Source of the DNA: DATFBY01 sp035253585
GTDB lineage: Bacteria; Gemmatimonadota; Gemmatimonadetes; Gemmatimonadales; Gemmatimonadaceae
DNA length: 64,000 nt
Assembly: GCA_035253585.1 (NCBI GenBank)
Contig: DATFBY010000092.1
Location: forward strand, 3,154 to 67,153
Reading direction: 5' to 3'
Shown: positions 1 to 7,965 of the stretch, piece by piece
Numbering within the stretch: position 1 is the stretch's first letter
Layout: the number at the start of each line of letters is the position of its first letter
Program-made: the position numbers and the translations under genes
The notes under the pieces: model-generated
The model's input: only the letters and a program-made list of their open reading frames with translations
Database searches by the model: none
What the model was told of the DNA's origin: nothing

Positions 1-560
1 AAGAGATGTACGCGGGTACGCGCACAGTCGTCGTCGAGCCGATCGCGGTCGCGGACCGATGGGAGGGAGCAGTTCGCCCCGGACATTTTCGCGGCGTGCT
101 CACCGTCGTTGCCAAGCTTTTTCACCTGGTGGCGCCTGACGTGGCCATCTTCGGCCAGAAGGACATCCAACAGGCGACGCTCATCCGCGCGATGGTGCGA
201 GATCTCGATTTCCCGTTGGAGATCGTGGTCTCGCCTACCGTGCGCGAGTCGGATGGGTTGGCGATGTCGAGCCGCAACAGCTACCTCTCGCCAGACGAGC
301 GACGCCGCGCGCTCGTACTGTCCGCCACACTGCGTGCGATCGCCGAGCGAGCGAAGCGCGGCGAGCGCGATGCCGTCGTGCTCGAGCGAGCAGGGAAAGA
401 GGTGCTGGAGCGTGAGCCGGCGGTGCAGCTCGATTATCTTGCTCTTGTCGATCCCGAGCGGCTGGAGCCCGTAGCCGCCGTGTCCCCCGGGACCGTCGTC
501 ATGATCGCCGCGCGCGTCGGCCGGACGCGCCTCATCGACAACGTGATCCTGGACTTGTGA
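1..560 (+). CDS. panC: Pantothenate synthetase, C-terminal part (cut by window edge)
   Basis: PanC joins pantoate and beta-alanine using ATP, the last step of pantothenate (vitamin B5, CoA precursor) synthesis in the cytoplasm. About 185 residues are visible of a family length near 280. The reading frame is open to base 1, so the N-terminus lies upstream. Family motifs seen are RPGHFRGV, the FGQKD segment, and MSSRNSYLS, which matches the KMSKS-like nucleotide-binding loop. The methionine at base 6 is internal, because homologues carry a long N-terminal Rossmann half before this point. The stop TGA overlaps the next gene's GTG by four bases, implying translational coupling. Confidence 0.93.
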   Translation, partial: EMYAGTRTVVVEPIAVADRWEGAVRPGHFRGVLTVVAKLFHLVAPDVAIFGQKDIQQATLIRAMVRDLDFPLEIVVSPTVRESDGLAMSSRNSYLSPDERRRALVLSATLRAIAERAKRGERDAVVLERAGKEVLEREPAVQLDYLALVDPERLEPVAAVSPGTVVMIAARVGRTRLIDNVILDL

Positions 561-1384
561 GCTGGTCGGCTGTCATTGCGGCGCTCGACCGTGGCGACAC
601 CTTTCGTTCGCGCGTGAGCGTGTACCTGCATCCGCTTGCCGGGCGTCCCATCGCGTGGCACGTGATGCGGGCGCTCTGCGATGCAGCGCCACCCCCTGAG
701 CACGTGCGCATTCTGCACTTGGCGGACATACCGATGGCGCTGCCAACGTCGCTGCCCGTGGCGGTGGATGCGGAGCCGGTTCCGACAGGAAGCGAGAGCG
801 TGGCGCTTCGCGCGGCGCTGACGACACCGGGCGTCAAGGTCCTGGCCGACGGTGCGGCGCCGCTGCTCGCGTCCACCACGATCGGACGGCTCCTCCGCGT
901 GAGCGAGGGCGCGCCTGCCGCTCTCATGTCGAGCGATGGTGTCGCGCTCGCGCTGGTCGGTGAAGGCCCCGCACTCGCTTCGGCTGAGGATCCGCGTCAC
1001 CCGGTTGCCCCGTTGCGCGTGGCGCCGACGTCCGAAGCCGAGCTGATTCGCGTGCACGATCGACATTCGCTGTCGGACGCCGCGGTGGCGATTCGCGACC
1101 AGATCGTGCGCGAGCACGAGGCCAAGGGCGTCAGCTTCATCCTTCCTGCCACCACCTGGGTCGACGCCGATGTACGGATCGGAGCGGATACCGTGATCTA
1201 TCCCGGCGCTGTCCTCGAGGGGCAGACCGAGATCGGACCCGAGTGCGTGATCGGCCCCTACTCCCGGCTGGTGGACGCGACGATCGGACGCGGCGTCGAG
1301 CTCAAGGGATGGAACTACGTTTCGCGAACCGCCATTCGAAACCACGCCGTCCTCGAGCCCCATGTTCGACGCGGATACGATTGA
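557..1384 (+). CDS. GlmU-like protein with degenerate nucleotidyltransferase half and left-handed beta-helix
   Basis: 275 aa. The first part keeps a GlmU-like LHPLAGRP segment (about residues 24-31), but the G-x-G-T-x-M nucleotide-binding loop that should precede it is absent. From about residue 190 the sequence matches the GlmU linker and hexapeptide repeats (VDADVRIGADTVIYPGAVLE, then IGPECVIGPYSRLVDATIG). The helix is much shorter than in GlmU (about 455 aa) and the acetyltransferase C-terminus is missing. It may be a non-catalytic or altered sugar-nucleotide protein. GTG start chosen from the GTGA overlap with panC. Function not assigned. Confidence 0.7.
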   Translation: MSWSAVIAALDRGDTFRSRVSVYLHPLAGRPIAWHVMRALCDAAPPPEHVRILHLADIPMALPTSLPVAVDAEPVPTGSESVALRAALTTPGVKVLADGAAPLLASTTIGRLLRVSEGAPAALMSSDGVALALVGEGPALASAEDPRHPVAPLRVAPTSEAELIRVHDRHSLSDAAVAIRDQIVREHEAKGVSFILPATTWVDADVRIGADTVIYPGAVLEGQTEIGPECVIGPYSRLVDATIGRGVELKGWNYVSRTAIRNHAVLEPHVRRGYD

Positions 1385-1907
1385 GCTTCCCGCGTGGGCG
1401 GTGGTGAGCGATCGTCGCCGCGCCCACATCGCGCGTGTCACGTCGCTGCTGCTGGCGTGGGCCGACGCCATGAACATCTCGCCTGACGAACGGGCAGCTT
1501 GGCGCGACGCGGGTCTCTGGCACGACGCGCTGCGCGACGCGCCTGACGAGGAGTTGCGGGCGTTGACGAAAGGTCTCTCTTACCGCACCGAGATGCTTCA
1601 TGGCCCGGCGGCGGCTACTCGCCTGGCGCGCGACGGCGAATCTCGCGTCGACGTTCTGGAGGCGATCCGGTGGCACACGATCGGATGTGGGTCGTGGGAC
1701 CGAGTGGGCCGTGCGCTGTACTTGGCTGACTTTCTCGATCCGGGACGCCGCTTCATGCGAGAAGATCGAGCCGCGCTCGCCGCGAAGGTGCCGGAGAGCT
1801 TCGACTCGGTGCTGCGCCACGTCGTGCGCATCCGACTCGAATGGTCGCTCAGAGAAGGGAACGAGCTCTTTCCCGAGACGATCGCACTGTGGAACGCGGT
1901 GCGCTGA
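1362..1907 (+). CDS. HD-domain hydrolase, YqeK-like
   Basis: 181 aa. YqeK-family HD phosphohydrolases cleave diadenosine tetraphosphate symmetrically. Visible features are an early His-containing helix (RRRAHIARVTSLLLAWA), the metal-binding HD pair in GLWHDALRD, a later RWHTIG histidine and YLADFLDPGR, close to the YqeK pattern YLADxxEPxR. It starts 23 bases inside the previous gene, and its stop lies inside the next gene. YqeK often precedes a LytR-type gene, as it does here. The substrate is inferred from the family only. Confidence 0.75.
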   Translation: MFDADTIELPAWAVVSDRRRAHIARVTSLLLAWADAMNISPDERAAWRDAGLWHDALRDAPDEELRALTKGLSYRTEMLHGPAAATRLARDGESRVDVLEAIRWHTIGCGSWDRVGRALYLADFLDPGRRFMREDRAALAAKVPESFDSVLRHVVRIRLEWSLREGNELFPETIALWNAVR

Positions 1908-2341
1908 GACGACGTCGGCTCGCCATCGCTGCCGGTGCGCTGCTGGTGATCGTTCTCGCGGCCGGCGTCTACGTATATGCGTCGCGAGCTGCCGATGAAG
2001 CTCGACCGACCGCCCCGTACGGACCGGACGCCCGTGCTCCGCAGGGAGTTCGCATTCGCGTCGAAGTGCTGAACGCCACGAAGACGCGTGGACTCGCTCG
2101 GCGCGCCACGATGCACCTTCGCGATCGCGGATTCGATGTCGTGTTCACCGGTACGTCGCGCGAGCAGCGCGACACGACGCTGGTGGTCGATCGGACCGCG
2201 CACCCCGACTGGGCGCGACTCGTTGGACTGGCCATGGGTGGCGCGCCCGTCGAAGCGCGCCCGGACAGCTCACGCCACGTCGACGTGACGGTCCTGATCG
2301 GCTCGACGTGGCGGCCGCCGGCCGAGCCGTTCTACCCGTAG
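1889..2341 (+). CDS. Membrane-anchored LytR_C-domain protein
   Basis: About 150 aa from the GTG at 1889. One N-terminal membrane segment (LAIAAGALLVIVLAAGVYV) follows an arginine-rich start, giving an N-in orientation with an external domain. The outer part (VRIRVEVLNATKTRGLARRA onward) matches the LytR/CpsA/Psr C-terminal domain, without the catalytic LCP domain. An upstream in-frame methionine at 1841 exists, but 1889 puts the basic stretch directly before the membrane helix. It overlaps yqeK by 19 bases and converges on rlmN with a 72-base overlap. Confidence 0.65.
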   Translation: MERGALRRRRLAIAAGALLVIVLAAGVYVYASRAADEARPTAPYGPDARAPQGVRIRVEVLNATKTRGLARRATMHLRDRGFDVVFTGTSREQRDTTLVVDRTAHPDWARLVGLAMGGAPVEARPDSSRHVDVTVLIGSTWRPPAEPFYP

Positions 2342-3379
2342 CTGGCCGCAGGCGGCGGCGATGTCGACGCCGCGGCTCTTGCGGATCGCTACCTCCACTC
2401 CTTCCCGGCGGAGCTCGCGCGCGAAGCTCACGATCTCGTTAGGCGGCGTGGGGTGAAATCCCTCCGCGCCGCCCGGGTGAAGCGGGATCAGATTGACGAA
2501 CGCCCCGCACTCCAGTGCAAGCTGCGCGAGTTGCAGCGCGTGCTCCTCGGCATCGTTCACGCCGCCCAGCATCACGTACTCGAAGGTGACCCGCCGATCG
2601 AATTTCTTCGCTGCCTCGATCACGTCCGCCAATGGATACTTGATGTTGATCGGCATCAGCTGCCGTCGCAGGTCGTCGCTCGGCGCGTGAATCGAAATCG
2701 CCAGCCGAAACTGCTCGGGCCGCTCACCGAGCGCGACGATGCCGGGGAGGACGCCGACTGTCGAGATGGTGATGTGCCGGGCGCCGATGCCGAGCCCACG
2801 TGGCGAGTTCATGATCGTCAAGGCCGGGTCCACTGACTTCCAGTTCATGAGCGGCTCGCCCATTCCCATGAACACGATGTTGGTGACCGTGATTGGCGGG
2901 TCGAGTAGCCGCATCTCACGCACCTGGCCCGCAATCTCCCACACCGCGAGGTTGCGCGAGAAGCCCATGCGGCCGGTGGCGCAGAACGAGCAGCGGAGCG
3001 CGCAGCCCGCCTGCGAGGAGATGCACAGCGTCAGGCGATTTCCTTCCGGAATGGCTACCGTCTCGATCGCCTCGCCGTCAGGCAGCCGAAAGAGAAACTT
3101 CTCCGTTCCATCGGCCGACCGCTGACGAGCCACGATCGTGAGCCGCGGCATTTCGAATTGCTCGGCCAGCCGTGTGCGGAGCGAGGTGGGCAGCTCGCTC
3201 ATCGACTCGAAGTCTGACGCTGCGTTTTGCCAGAGCCGCGCTACAACCTGCCGCGCGCGATAGCCAGGCTCGTCGATCTCGCGCATGTAGTCGGACAACA
3301 CGCGCTCCGCGTCGTCAGGCGTCAGGTCGAGCAGATTCGTCCTGCTCGGTGCGTCGCTAGCGACGTTCTTATCGACCAC
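2270..3379 (-). CDS. rlmN: 23S rRNA (adenine2503-C2)-methyltransferase RlmN
   Basis: 369 aa, usual family length. Radical-SAM enzyme that methylates C2 of A2503 in 23S rRNA, and of A37 in some tRNAs. The CxxxCxxC iron-sulfur motif is at residues 126, 130 and 133 (CALRCSFC). FMGMGEPL and the C-terminal cysteine in AAACGQLR, which carries the methyl intermediate, are both present. About 20 basic residues after that cysteine make up the convergent overlap with the LytR_C gene. It overlaps the upstream minus-strand barrel gene by about 11 bases. Confidence 0.96.
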   Translation of the reverse strand: MVDKNVASDAPSRTNLLDLTPDDAERVLSDYMREIDEPGYRARQVVARLWQNAASDFESMSELPTSLRTRLAEQFEMPRLTIVARQRSADGTEKFLFRLPDGEAIETVAIPEGNRLTLCISSQAGCALRCSFCATGRMGFSRNLAVWEIAGQVREMRLLDPPITVTNIVFMGMGEPLMNWKSVDPALTIMNSPRGLGIGARHITISTVGVLPGIVALGERPEQFRLAISIHAPSDDLRRQLMPINIKYPLADVIEAAKKFDRRVTFEYVMLGGVNDAEEHALQLAQLALECGAFVNLIPLHPGGAEGFHPTPPNEIVSFARELRREGVEVAIRKSRGVDIAAACGQLRVERLGRRPPRRADQDRHVDVA

Positions 3380-4283
3380 GGAAAGTCATCGCCAGCGTGA
3401 ACTGATAGGTCGCGGAGATGTCCGCCTCCTGGCTCTCGCGCGCCACCCCGACCAAGTACTCGCCATAATGCAGGCGGATGCCGAGTCGGTTACGCCACGA
3501 GGTCGAGCCGTATGTCTGCGTGTAGAGCGCGCCCACCGTGCCCTCCCATCGCCCGTAGCGACCGACAGCGAAGCCAAAATGGTCGCGCTCGCGCCCTTCG
3601 GTGATCGTCACCCCATAGCCGGCTCGGGCGCCGTGCCGATCGGTCCCGATCACGCGCAAGTCCGCGGCCAGGTTCAGACTGGTGCGCTCGTCGTCGGCGT
3701 TCGCGGGGCGCCACAGGAAGGTTGCCGCACCGACATTCGCGTCGGCAAATGGCAGGTCCTGAAGCAGGACGCCTGCATCGAGGCCGACAGCCGCGCCGTT
3801 CGCGCGATCGAGCTCACCAACGCGGTAGCGAACGGCAACACCGGTTGCGATGCGCCCGCCGTTCTGCCGGGCGATGCTCGCCGAGTACACGGTGGTGTTG
3901 TACTCGATCTGCGTGCCAATGGCTGTCGGATCGTTCGTCGTGCGATAGATGTCGTCGACTGTCGCGCGAACGGCAGAGATCCCCGCGGTGAAGCGCTTTG
4001 GGAGATTCAGCGCGGCGGCGGCGAGGTAGATGGCGACTCCTTGCTCACTCGAGGTTTGGAGTGAGCCGATCCCAACGCGCGCCCGATCCGACTCGGGGAG
4101 CGCGATGCTCGCCGGGTTGCCGAGACCGTCGCCGATGGCGCTGCCCAGGGCCGGCGGACGGTCGATGGTGCCGAGGGGGAACTGGAGCAGCTCGCGTGCG
4201 GGCACCCGTTGTGCGGCCAGATCAGGCCTCGGCAGTGCCGCCTGGCCGAACAGGCATACGGCTGTTAAAATCAAGCAGCGCAT
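3369..4283 (-). CDS. Predicted outer-membrane beta-barrel protein
   Basis: 304 aa from the ATG at 4283. The start gives a typical signal peptide (MRCLILTAVCLFGQAALP, likely cleaved after LAAQR). The rest alternates short amphipathic strands with Gly/Asn/Asp turns, for example GVAVRYRVGELDR and GALYTQTYGSTSWRNRLGIR. It ends in an aromatic/Arg-rich strand (TYQFTLAMTFRGR), as expected of a barrel. The layout resembles PorV/UPF0164-type barrels, but no specific family is claimed. A longer reading from 4319 only adds residues before the signal peptide. It is divergent from the PTS EIIA gene across about 110 bases. Confidence 0.6.
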   Translation of the reverse strand: MRCLILTAVCLFGQAALPRPDLAAQRVPARELLQFPLGTIDRPPALGSAIGDGLGNPASIALPESDRARVGIGSLQTSSEQGVAIYLAAAALNLPKRFTAGISAVRATVDDIYRTTNDPTAIGTQIEYNTTVYSASIARQNGGRIATGVAVRYRVGELDRANGAAVGLDAGVLLQDLPFADANVGAATFLWRPANADDERTSLNLAADLRVIGTDRHGARAGYGVTITEGRERDHFGFAVGRYGRWEGTVGALYTQTYGSTSWRNRLGIRLHYGEYLVGVARESQEADISATYQFTLAMTFRGR

Positions 4284-4392
4284 AGAGATGAGCTTATCGG
4301 AAACTGACCGGAAGGTCAAGCAACGCGTCTTCCGAGGGGATGCCCGGCCGATTAAATTTCACAGGCTAACGCAATGCGACCCTGGAGCTTGA

Positions 4393-4851
4393 GTGCTGCT
4401 ATCTGAGCTGCTCGCGCCAGGACGGGTCAAGGTACCACTCAGGAGCCGTTCCAAGCAGGACGTGCTACTCGAGCTGGTCCAACTCGTCACTGATGGCAGG
4501 GGCAGTACTGACAAGGACGCGGTCCTCGCTGCTGTGCGAGAGCGTGAAGGCGTGCTGAGTACGGGGATCGGCGGCGGCGTAGCCATCCCGCACGGAAAGT
4601 CTCCCAACGTGAACCAATTGATGCTTGCGGCCGGCGTCTCCGCCGAGCCGATCGACTTCGACGCGCTGGATGGTCGCCCGGTGAGTCTGTTCTTTCTCCT
4701 CGTGGGTCCGGAGAGTGCAGCCGGCGCTCACGTGAAAGCGCTCAGCCGGATCTCGCGACTCCTTCGGCGCGAGCCGCTCCGCACATCACTCCAGGCCGCG
4801 CGCGACGCCGACGAGTTCCTGCGCATCGTCCGGGACTCGGAGGCTGCGTGA
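4393..4851 (+). CDS. ptsN: PTS EIIA-type (PtsN-like) regulatory phosphotransferase protein
   Basis: 152 aa, the length of a single fructose/nitrogen-type EIIA domain. The phosphorylatable histidine is in GVAIPHGKS, with the preceding REGVLSTGIGGG loop typical of PtsN. Such proteins usually receive phosphate from NPr/HPr and regulate K+ transport or nitrogen metabolism rather than import sugar. No other PTS component is in the window, so a regulatory role is likely. GTG start, first gene of a long overlapping chain. Its stop overlaps the next GTG by four bases. Confidence 0.8.
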   Translation: MLLSELLAPGRVKVPLRSRSKQDVLLELVQLVTDGRGSTDKDAVLAAVREREGVLSTGIGGGVAIPHGKSPNVNQLMLAAGVSAEPIDFDALDGRPVSLFFLLVGPESAAGAHVKALSRISRLLRREPLRTSLQAARDADEFLRIVRDSEAA

Positions 4852-5222
4852 GCGCTCGACGATGGCTGCCGCCCGCGATCTGGGCGGCACTGATACTCGT
4901 CTTGACCTCCATCCCCAATCCCAACGTCGGCGACGTCGGCATTCCAGCCGCCGACAAGCTCTTTCACGGCGCCCTGTATCTCGTGCTCGGATGGCTCGCG
5001 GCGCGCGCGACGGCCGTCGCACCGGGCTCCAGCCGCGGTCCGCTTCAAGTGGGCGTACTGCTGATCGCGGTGGCGCTGTTCGCCGCCGGCGACGAGTGGC
5101 ATCAGCGCTGGATTCCGGGCCGCTCGCCCGAGCTTCGCGATTGGGCCGCCGATCTGTTTGGCGCGTTGTTAGGCGTCGCAGCCGCGCGGTTCCGAGTGTT
5201 GCGGCGGGAGCCGGTTACGTGA
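4848..5222 (+). CDS. VanZ-like membrane protein
   Basis: 124 aa with three or four membrane helices (PPAIWAALILVLTSI; LFHGALYLVLGWLAARA; VGVLLIAVALFAAGDEW; LFGALLGVAAARF). The DKLFH motif and the DEWHQRWIPGRSPELRDWAAD stretch are hallmarks of the VanZ-like family, whose function is poorly known outside teicoplanin resistance. GTG start within a GTGA overlap with the EIIA gene. The end overlaps aspS in the same way. Nothing here indicates a resistance role. Confidence 0.8.
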   Translation: MSARRWLPPAIWAALILVLTSIPNPNVGDVGIPAADKLFHGALYLVLGWLAARATAVAPGSSRGPLQVGVLLIAVALFAAGDEWHQRWIPGRSPELRDWAADLFGALLGVAAARFRVLRREPVT

Positions 5223-7000
5223 CGTCTTCGAATCCGTTTGCAACCAAGATGCGGACGCGGCTCGCGGGATCGCTCCGCGAGAGCGACGTGGGCGAGCGTG
5301 TACGTCTTGGCGGGTGGGTGCACCGTCGTCGGAACCTCGGCGCGATCGTCTTTCTCGATTTGCGTGATCGCGCCGGCCTCGTACAGGTGTCGTTCGATCC
5401 GAAAACGGTGGACGCGAAGCTCATCGAAGAAGCCGCGGCGCTCACGCCGGAGACCGTCGTATTGGTGGAAGGCGAAGTGGTGGCGCGCCCCGCCGACATG
5501 CGGAATCGGGAGCTGGCTACGGGAGACGTCGAAGTGCGTCCGTCGAGCCTGAGAGTCGTCGGTCCTGCGGCGATCCCGGCGATTCCGGTTGCTCGCGGCA
5601 AGGGTGAGCCGCTTCCCGCCGAAGAGCAACGCCTTCGTTACCGCTATCTCGACCTGCGCCGGCCCGAGCTCCAGGAGAACATCATCCTGCGTCATCGGCT
5701 GCTGCAGGCAACGCGTCGCGCGATGAGCGACATGGGCTTTCTCGAGGTCGAGACGCCGATTCTCACCAAGCCCACGCCGGAGGGTGCCCGCGATTACCTG
5801 GTGCCGAGCCGCGTGCACCACGGTGAGTTCTACGCGCTGCCGCAATCGCCGCAGCTGTACAAGCAGCTGCTGATGGTCTCGGGGTTCGACCGGTACTTTC
5901 AGATCGCGCGGTGCTTCCGCGACGAGGACCTTCGCGCCGATCGGCAGCCCGAGTTCACACAGATCGACATCGAAGCCTCGTTCGTGACGCAGGAAGACGT
6001 GTTCGCAGTCGGTGAGCGGGTGCTTCATGCGGCGTGGGCGGAAGCGGGTCAGGAGATCGAGACGCCGTTCGAGCGGATGACGTACGCCGAGGCGATGGAG
6101 CGCTTCGGCACCGATCGTCCCGACCTGCGGTTTGGCCTGGAGGTGTTCGACGCGAGCGACGCCTTCCGCGAGACGGAATTCACCATTGCGCGGAGTGCCT
6201 TGGAGAGCGGTGGCCGCGTGCGCGGCATTCGCGTGCCGAAGGGTGCTGCCCTCTCGCGAAAGCAGGTCGATGAGCTGGAGGGCGTAGCGAAGAGCGCCGG
6301 CGCGGGCGGGCTCCTGCGGTTGAAGCGCACCAACGGATCGCTCGAGGGGCCAGCGGCGAAGTTTCTTTCCGAGGGCGCGGCGGAGAAGCTGGCGGTCGAA
6401 GAGGGAGACCTCGTCCTGCTGGTGGCGGCGCGTGACCGAATCGCCAATCCATCGCTCGATCGCGTGCGCCAGGAAGCAGCTCGACTCACTGGCGTGGTAC
6501 CGTCCAAAGAGCATCGCTTCTTGTGGGTGGTCGACTTCCCGCTCTTCGCGATCGACGAGGACACCGGCACCCTGGTGCCGGAGCACCACCCGTTCACCTC
6601 GCCGCATCCGGACGACCTCGCGCTGCTGGATACCGAGCCCGCGCGCGTGCGCGCGCAGGCGTACGACATTGTGTACAACGGCCTCGAGCTCGCCAGCGGC
6701 AGCATCCGCATCAGCGATCCCGCCATGCAGTCTCGTGTCTTCGAGTTGTTAGGCATCGATGACCAGACGGCGCGTCAGCGTTTCGGCTTTCTTCTCGAAG
6801 GGCTCCGAGCCGGAGCGCCGCCGCACGGTGGGGTGGCCATCGGCTTCGACCGCGTGGCCATGCTGCTGGCCGGAGGCAGCTCGCTGCGCGACGTCATCGC
6901 GTTTCCGAAGACGGCGGCCGCGCGCGCGCTTTTCGAGGGCGCGCCCAGTCCGGTCCCTGACGATGGACTACGCGAGCTGCACCTCCGGGTGACCGAATGA
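5219..7000 (+). CDS. aspS: Aspartyl-tRNA synthetase
   Basis: 593 aa from the GTG at 5219, matching bacterial AspRS (about 590 aa). Order: N-terminal OB-fold anticodon domain (GWVHRRRNLGAIVFLDLRDR), class II motif 1 region, motif 2 (YFQIARCFRDEDLRADRQPE), the bacterial insertion (GAD) domain, and motif 3 (AIGFDRVAMLLAGG). GTG 5219 is preferred because it forms the GTGA overlap seen through this operon. ATG 5249 is the alternative. Bacterial AspRS may be discriminating or may also charge tRNA-Asn. The sequence alone does not settle which. Confidence 0.96.
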   Translation: MTSSNPFATKMRTRLAGSLRESDVGERVRLGGWVHRRRNLGAIVFLDLRDRAGLVQVSFDPKTVDAKLIEEAAALTPETVVLVEGEVVARPADMRNRELATGDVEVRPSSLRVVGPAAIPAIPVARGKGEPLPAEEQRLRYRYLDLRRPELQENIILRHRLLQATRRAMSDMGFLEVETPILTKPTPEGARDYLVPSRVHHGEFYALPQSPQLYKQLLMVSGFDRYFQIARCFRDEDLRADRQPEFTQIDIEASFVTQEDVFAVGERVLHAAWAEAGQEIETPFERMTYAEAMERFGTDRPDLRFGLEVFDASDAFRETEFTIARSALESGGRVRGIRVPKGAALSRKQVDELEGVAKSAGAGGLLRLKRTNGSLEGPAAKFLSEGAAEKLAVEEGDLVLLVAARDRIANPSLDRVRQEAARLTGVVPSKEHRFLWVVDFPLFAIDEDTGTLVPEHHPFTSPHPDDLALLDTEPARVRAQAYDIVYNGLELASGSIRISDPAMQSRVFELLGIDDQTARQRFGFLLEGLRAGAPPHGGVAIGFDRVAMLLAGGSSLRDVIAFPKTAAARALFEGAPSPVPDDGLRELHLRVTE

Positions 7001-7965
7001 GCGACGAGGCGGTGGTACACCGCATCTCGACGGAGGGCGCCGACCTGCTCACGCTGGCCGGTGTGAACGACGCGAACCTGGTGGAGCTGGCGCGGCTCTC
7101 CGGCGTACGAGTGTCGCTGCGCGGCGAGACGCTCACGCTCACGGGCCCGCTCGAGCTCGTGGAGCGGGCAGCCCCCGTTGCCCAACGGATGGTGGATGCC
7201 GCCAAGCAGCGGCTGACGCTCGACCCCGACGACGTGCTGCGGCTGAGCGAGGATGGCGTCGGCGATAGCGGGAACGGGGCGGGGCCAGGCACCGAAGATC
7301 TGCGCATCGTCCTTCCGGGCGTCCGTCGCATCATCCAGCCGAAGACGGCAGGGCAGGCGACGTACATGCGGTTGATGCAGGAGAATGACATCGTCGTCGG
7401 CATCGGCGCGGCCGGGACGGGGAAGACCTATCTGGCGGTCGCGGCGGCTGTCGATGCGCTCACCAAGAAGCGCGTCCGGCGTATCGTGCTGGCGCGGCCG
7501 GCGGTGGAGGCGGGGGAGAGCCTCGGCTTCCTCCCCGGCGACATGCAGGCCAAGGTCGATCCGTATCTCCGGCCGCTTTACGACGCACTCGATGACATGA
7601 TGCCTAACGAGCGCGTTCAGAAAGCGCTCGAGACTCGAGTGATCGAGATCGCTCCACTGGCGTACATGCGCGGGCGGACGCTGGCCGACGCATTCGTGAT
7701 TCTCGACGAGGCGCAGAACGCGACCAGCGCGCAGATGAAGATGTTCCTCACCCGTCTCGGTGTGAACTCGAAGGCGGTGATAACCGGTGACAAGACGCAG
7801 ATCGATCTGCCGGCCCGCGAGCAGTCTGGGCTCATTCAGATCGAGCGCATCCTCGATGGGATCGACGGCATTGCGTTCCACTATCTGACGGAGGCGGATG
7901 TGATCCGGCACCGTCTGGTGCGCGATATCATCAAAGCGTACGCGCGAGACTCGGGAGGCGAGTGA
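6997..7965 (+). CDS. phoH: PhoH-like ATPase (YbeZ type)
   Basis: 322 aa. Walker A in GAAGTGKTYLA (about residue 137), the conserved ARPAVEAGESLGFLPGD block, and Walker B in VILDEAQNAT. The N-terminal 100 residues carry the KH-like region of PhoH/YbeZ proteins. Predicted cytoplasmic RNA-linked NTPase. In many bacteria it sits beside ybeY and acts with it in rRNA maturation. Here ybeY is two genes downstream with the PgpH-type gene between. ATGA overlap with aspS, GTGA overlap downstream. Confidence 0.92.
   Translation: MSDEAVVHRISTEGADLLTLAGVNDANLVELARLSGVRVSLRGETLTLTGPLELVERAAPVAQRMVDAAKQRLTLDPDDVLRLSEDGVGDSGNGAGPGTEDLRIVLPGVRRIIQPKTAGQATYMRLMQENDIVVGIGAAGTGKTYLAVAAAVDALTKKRVRRIVLARPAVEAGESLGFLPGDMQAKVDPYLRPLYDALDDMMPNERVQKALETRVIEIAPLAYMRGRTLADAFVILDEAQNATSAQMKMFLTRLGVNSKAVITGDKTQIDLPAREQSGLIQIERILDGIDGIAFHYLTEADVIRHRLVRDIIKAYARDSGGE

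Noticed and set aside
5102..6607. Long open frame antisense to aspS (about 500 codons)
   Set aside because: High GC creates long antisense frames. The product is Arg/His/Leu-rich with no motif, while aspS on the other strand has all class II motifs.
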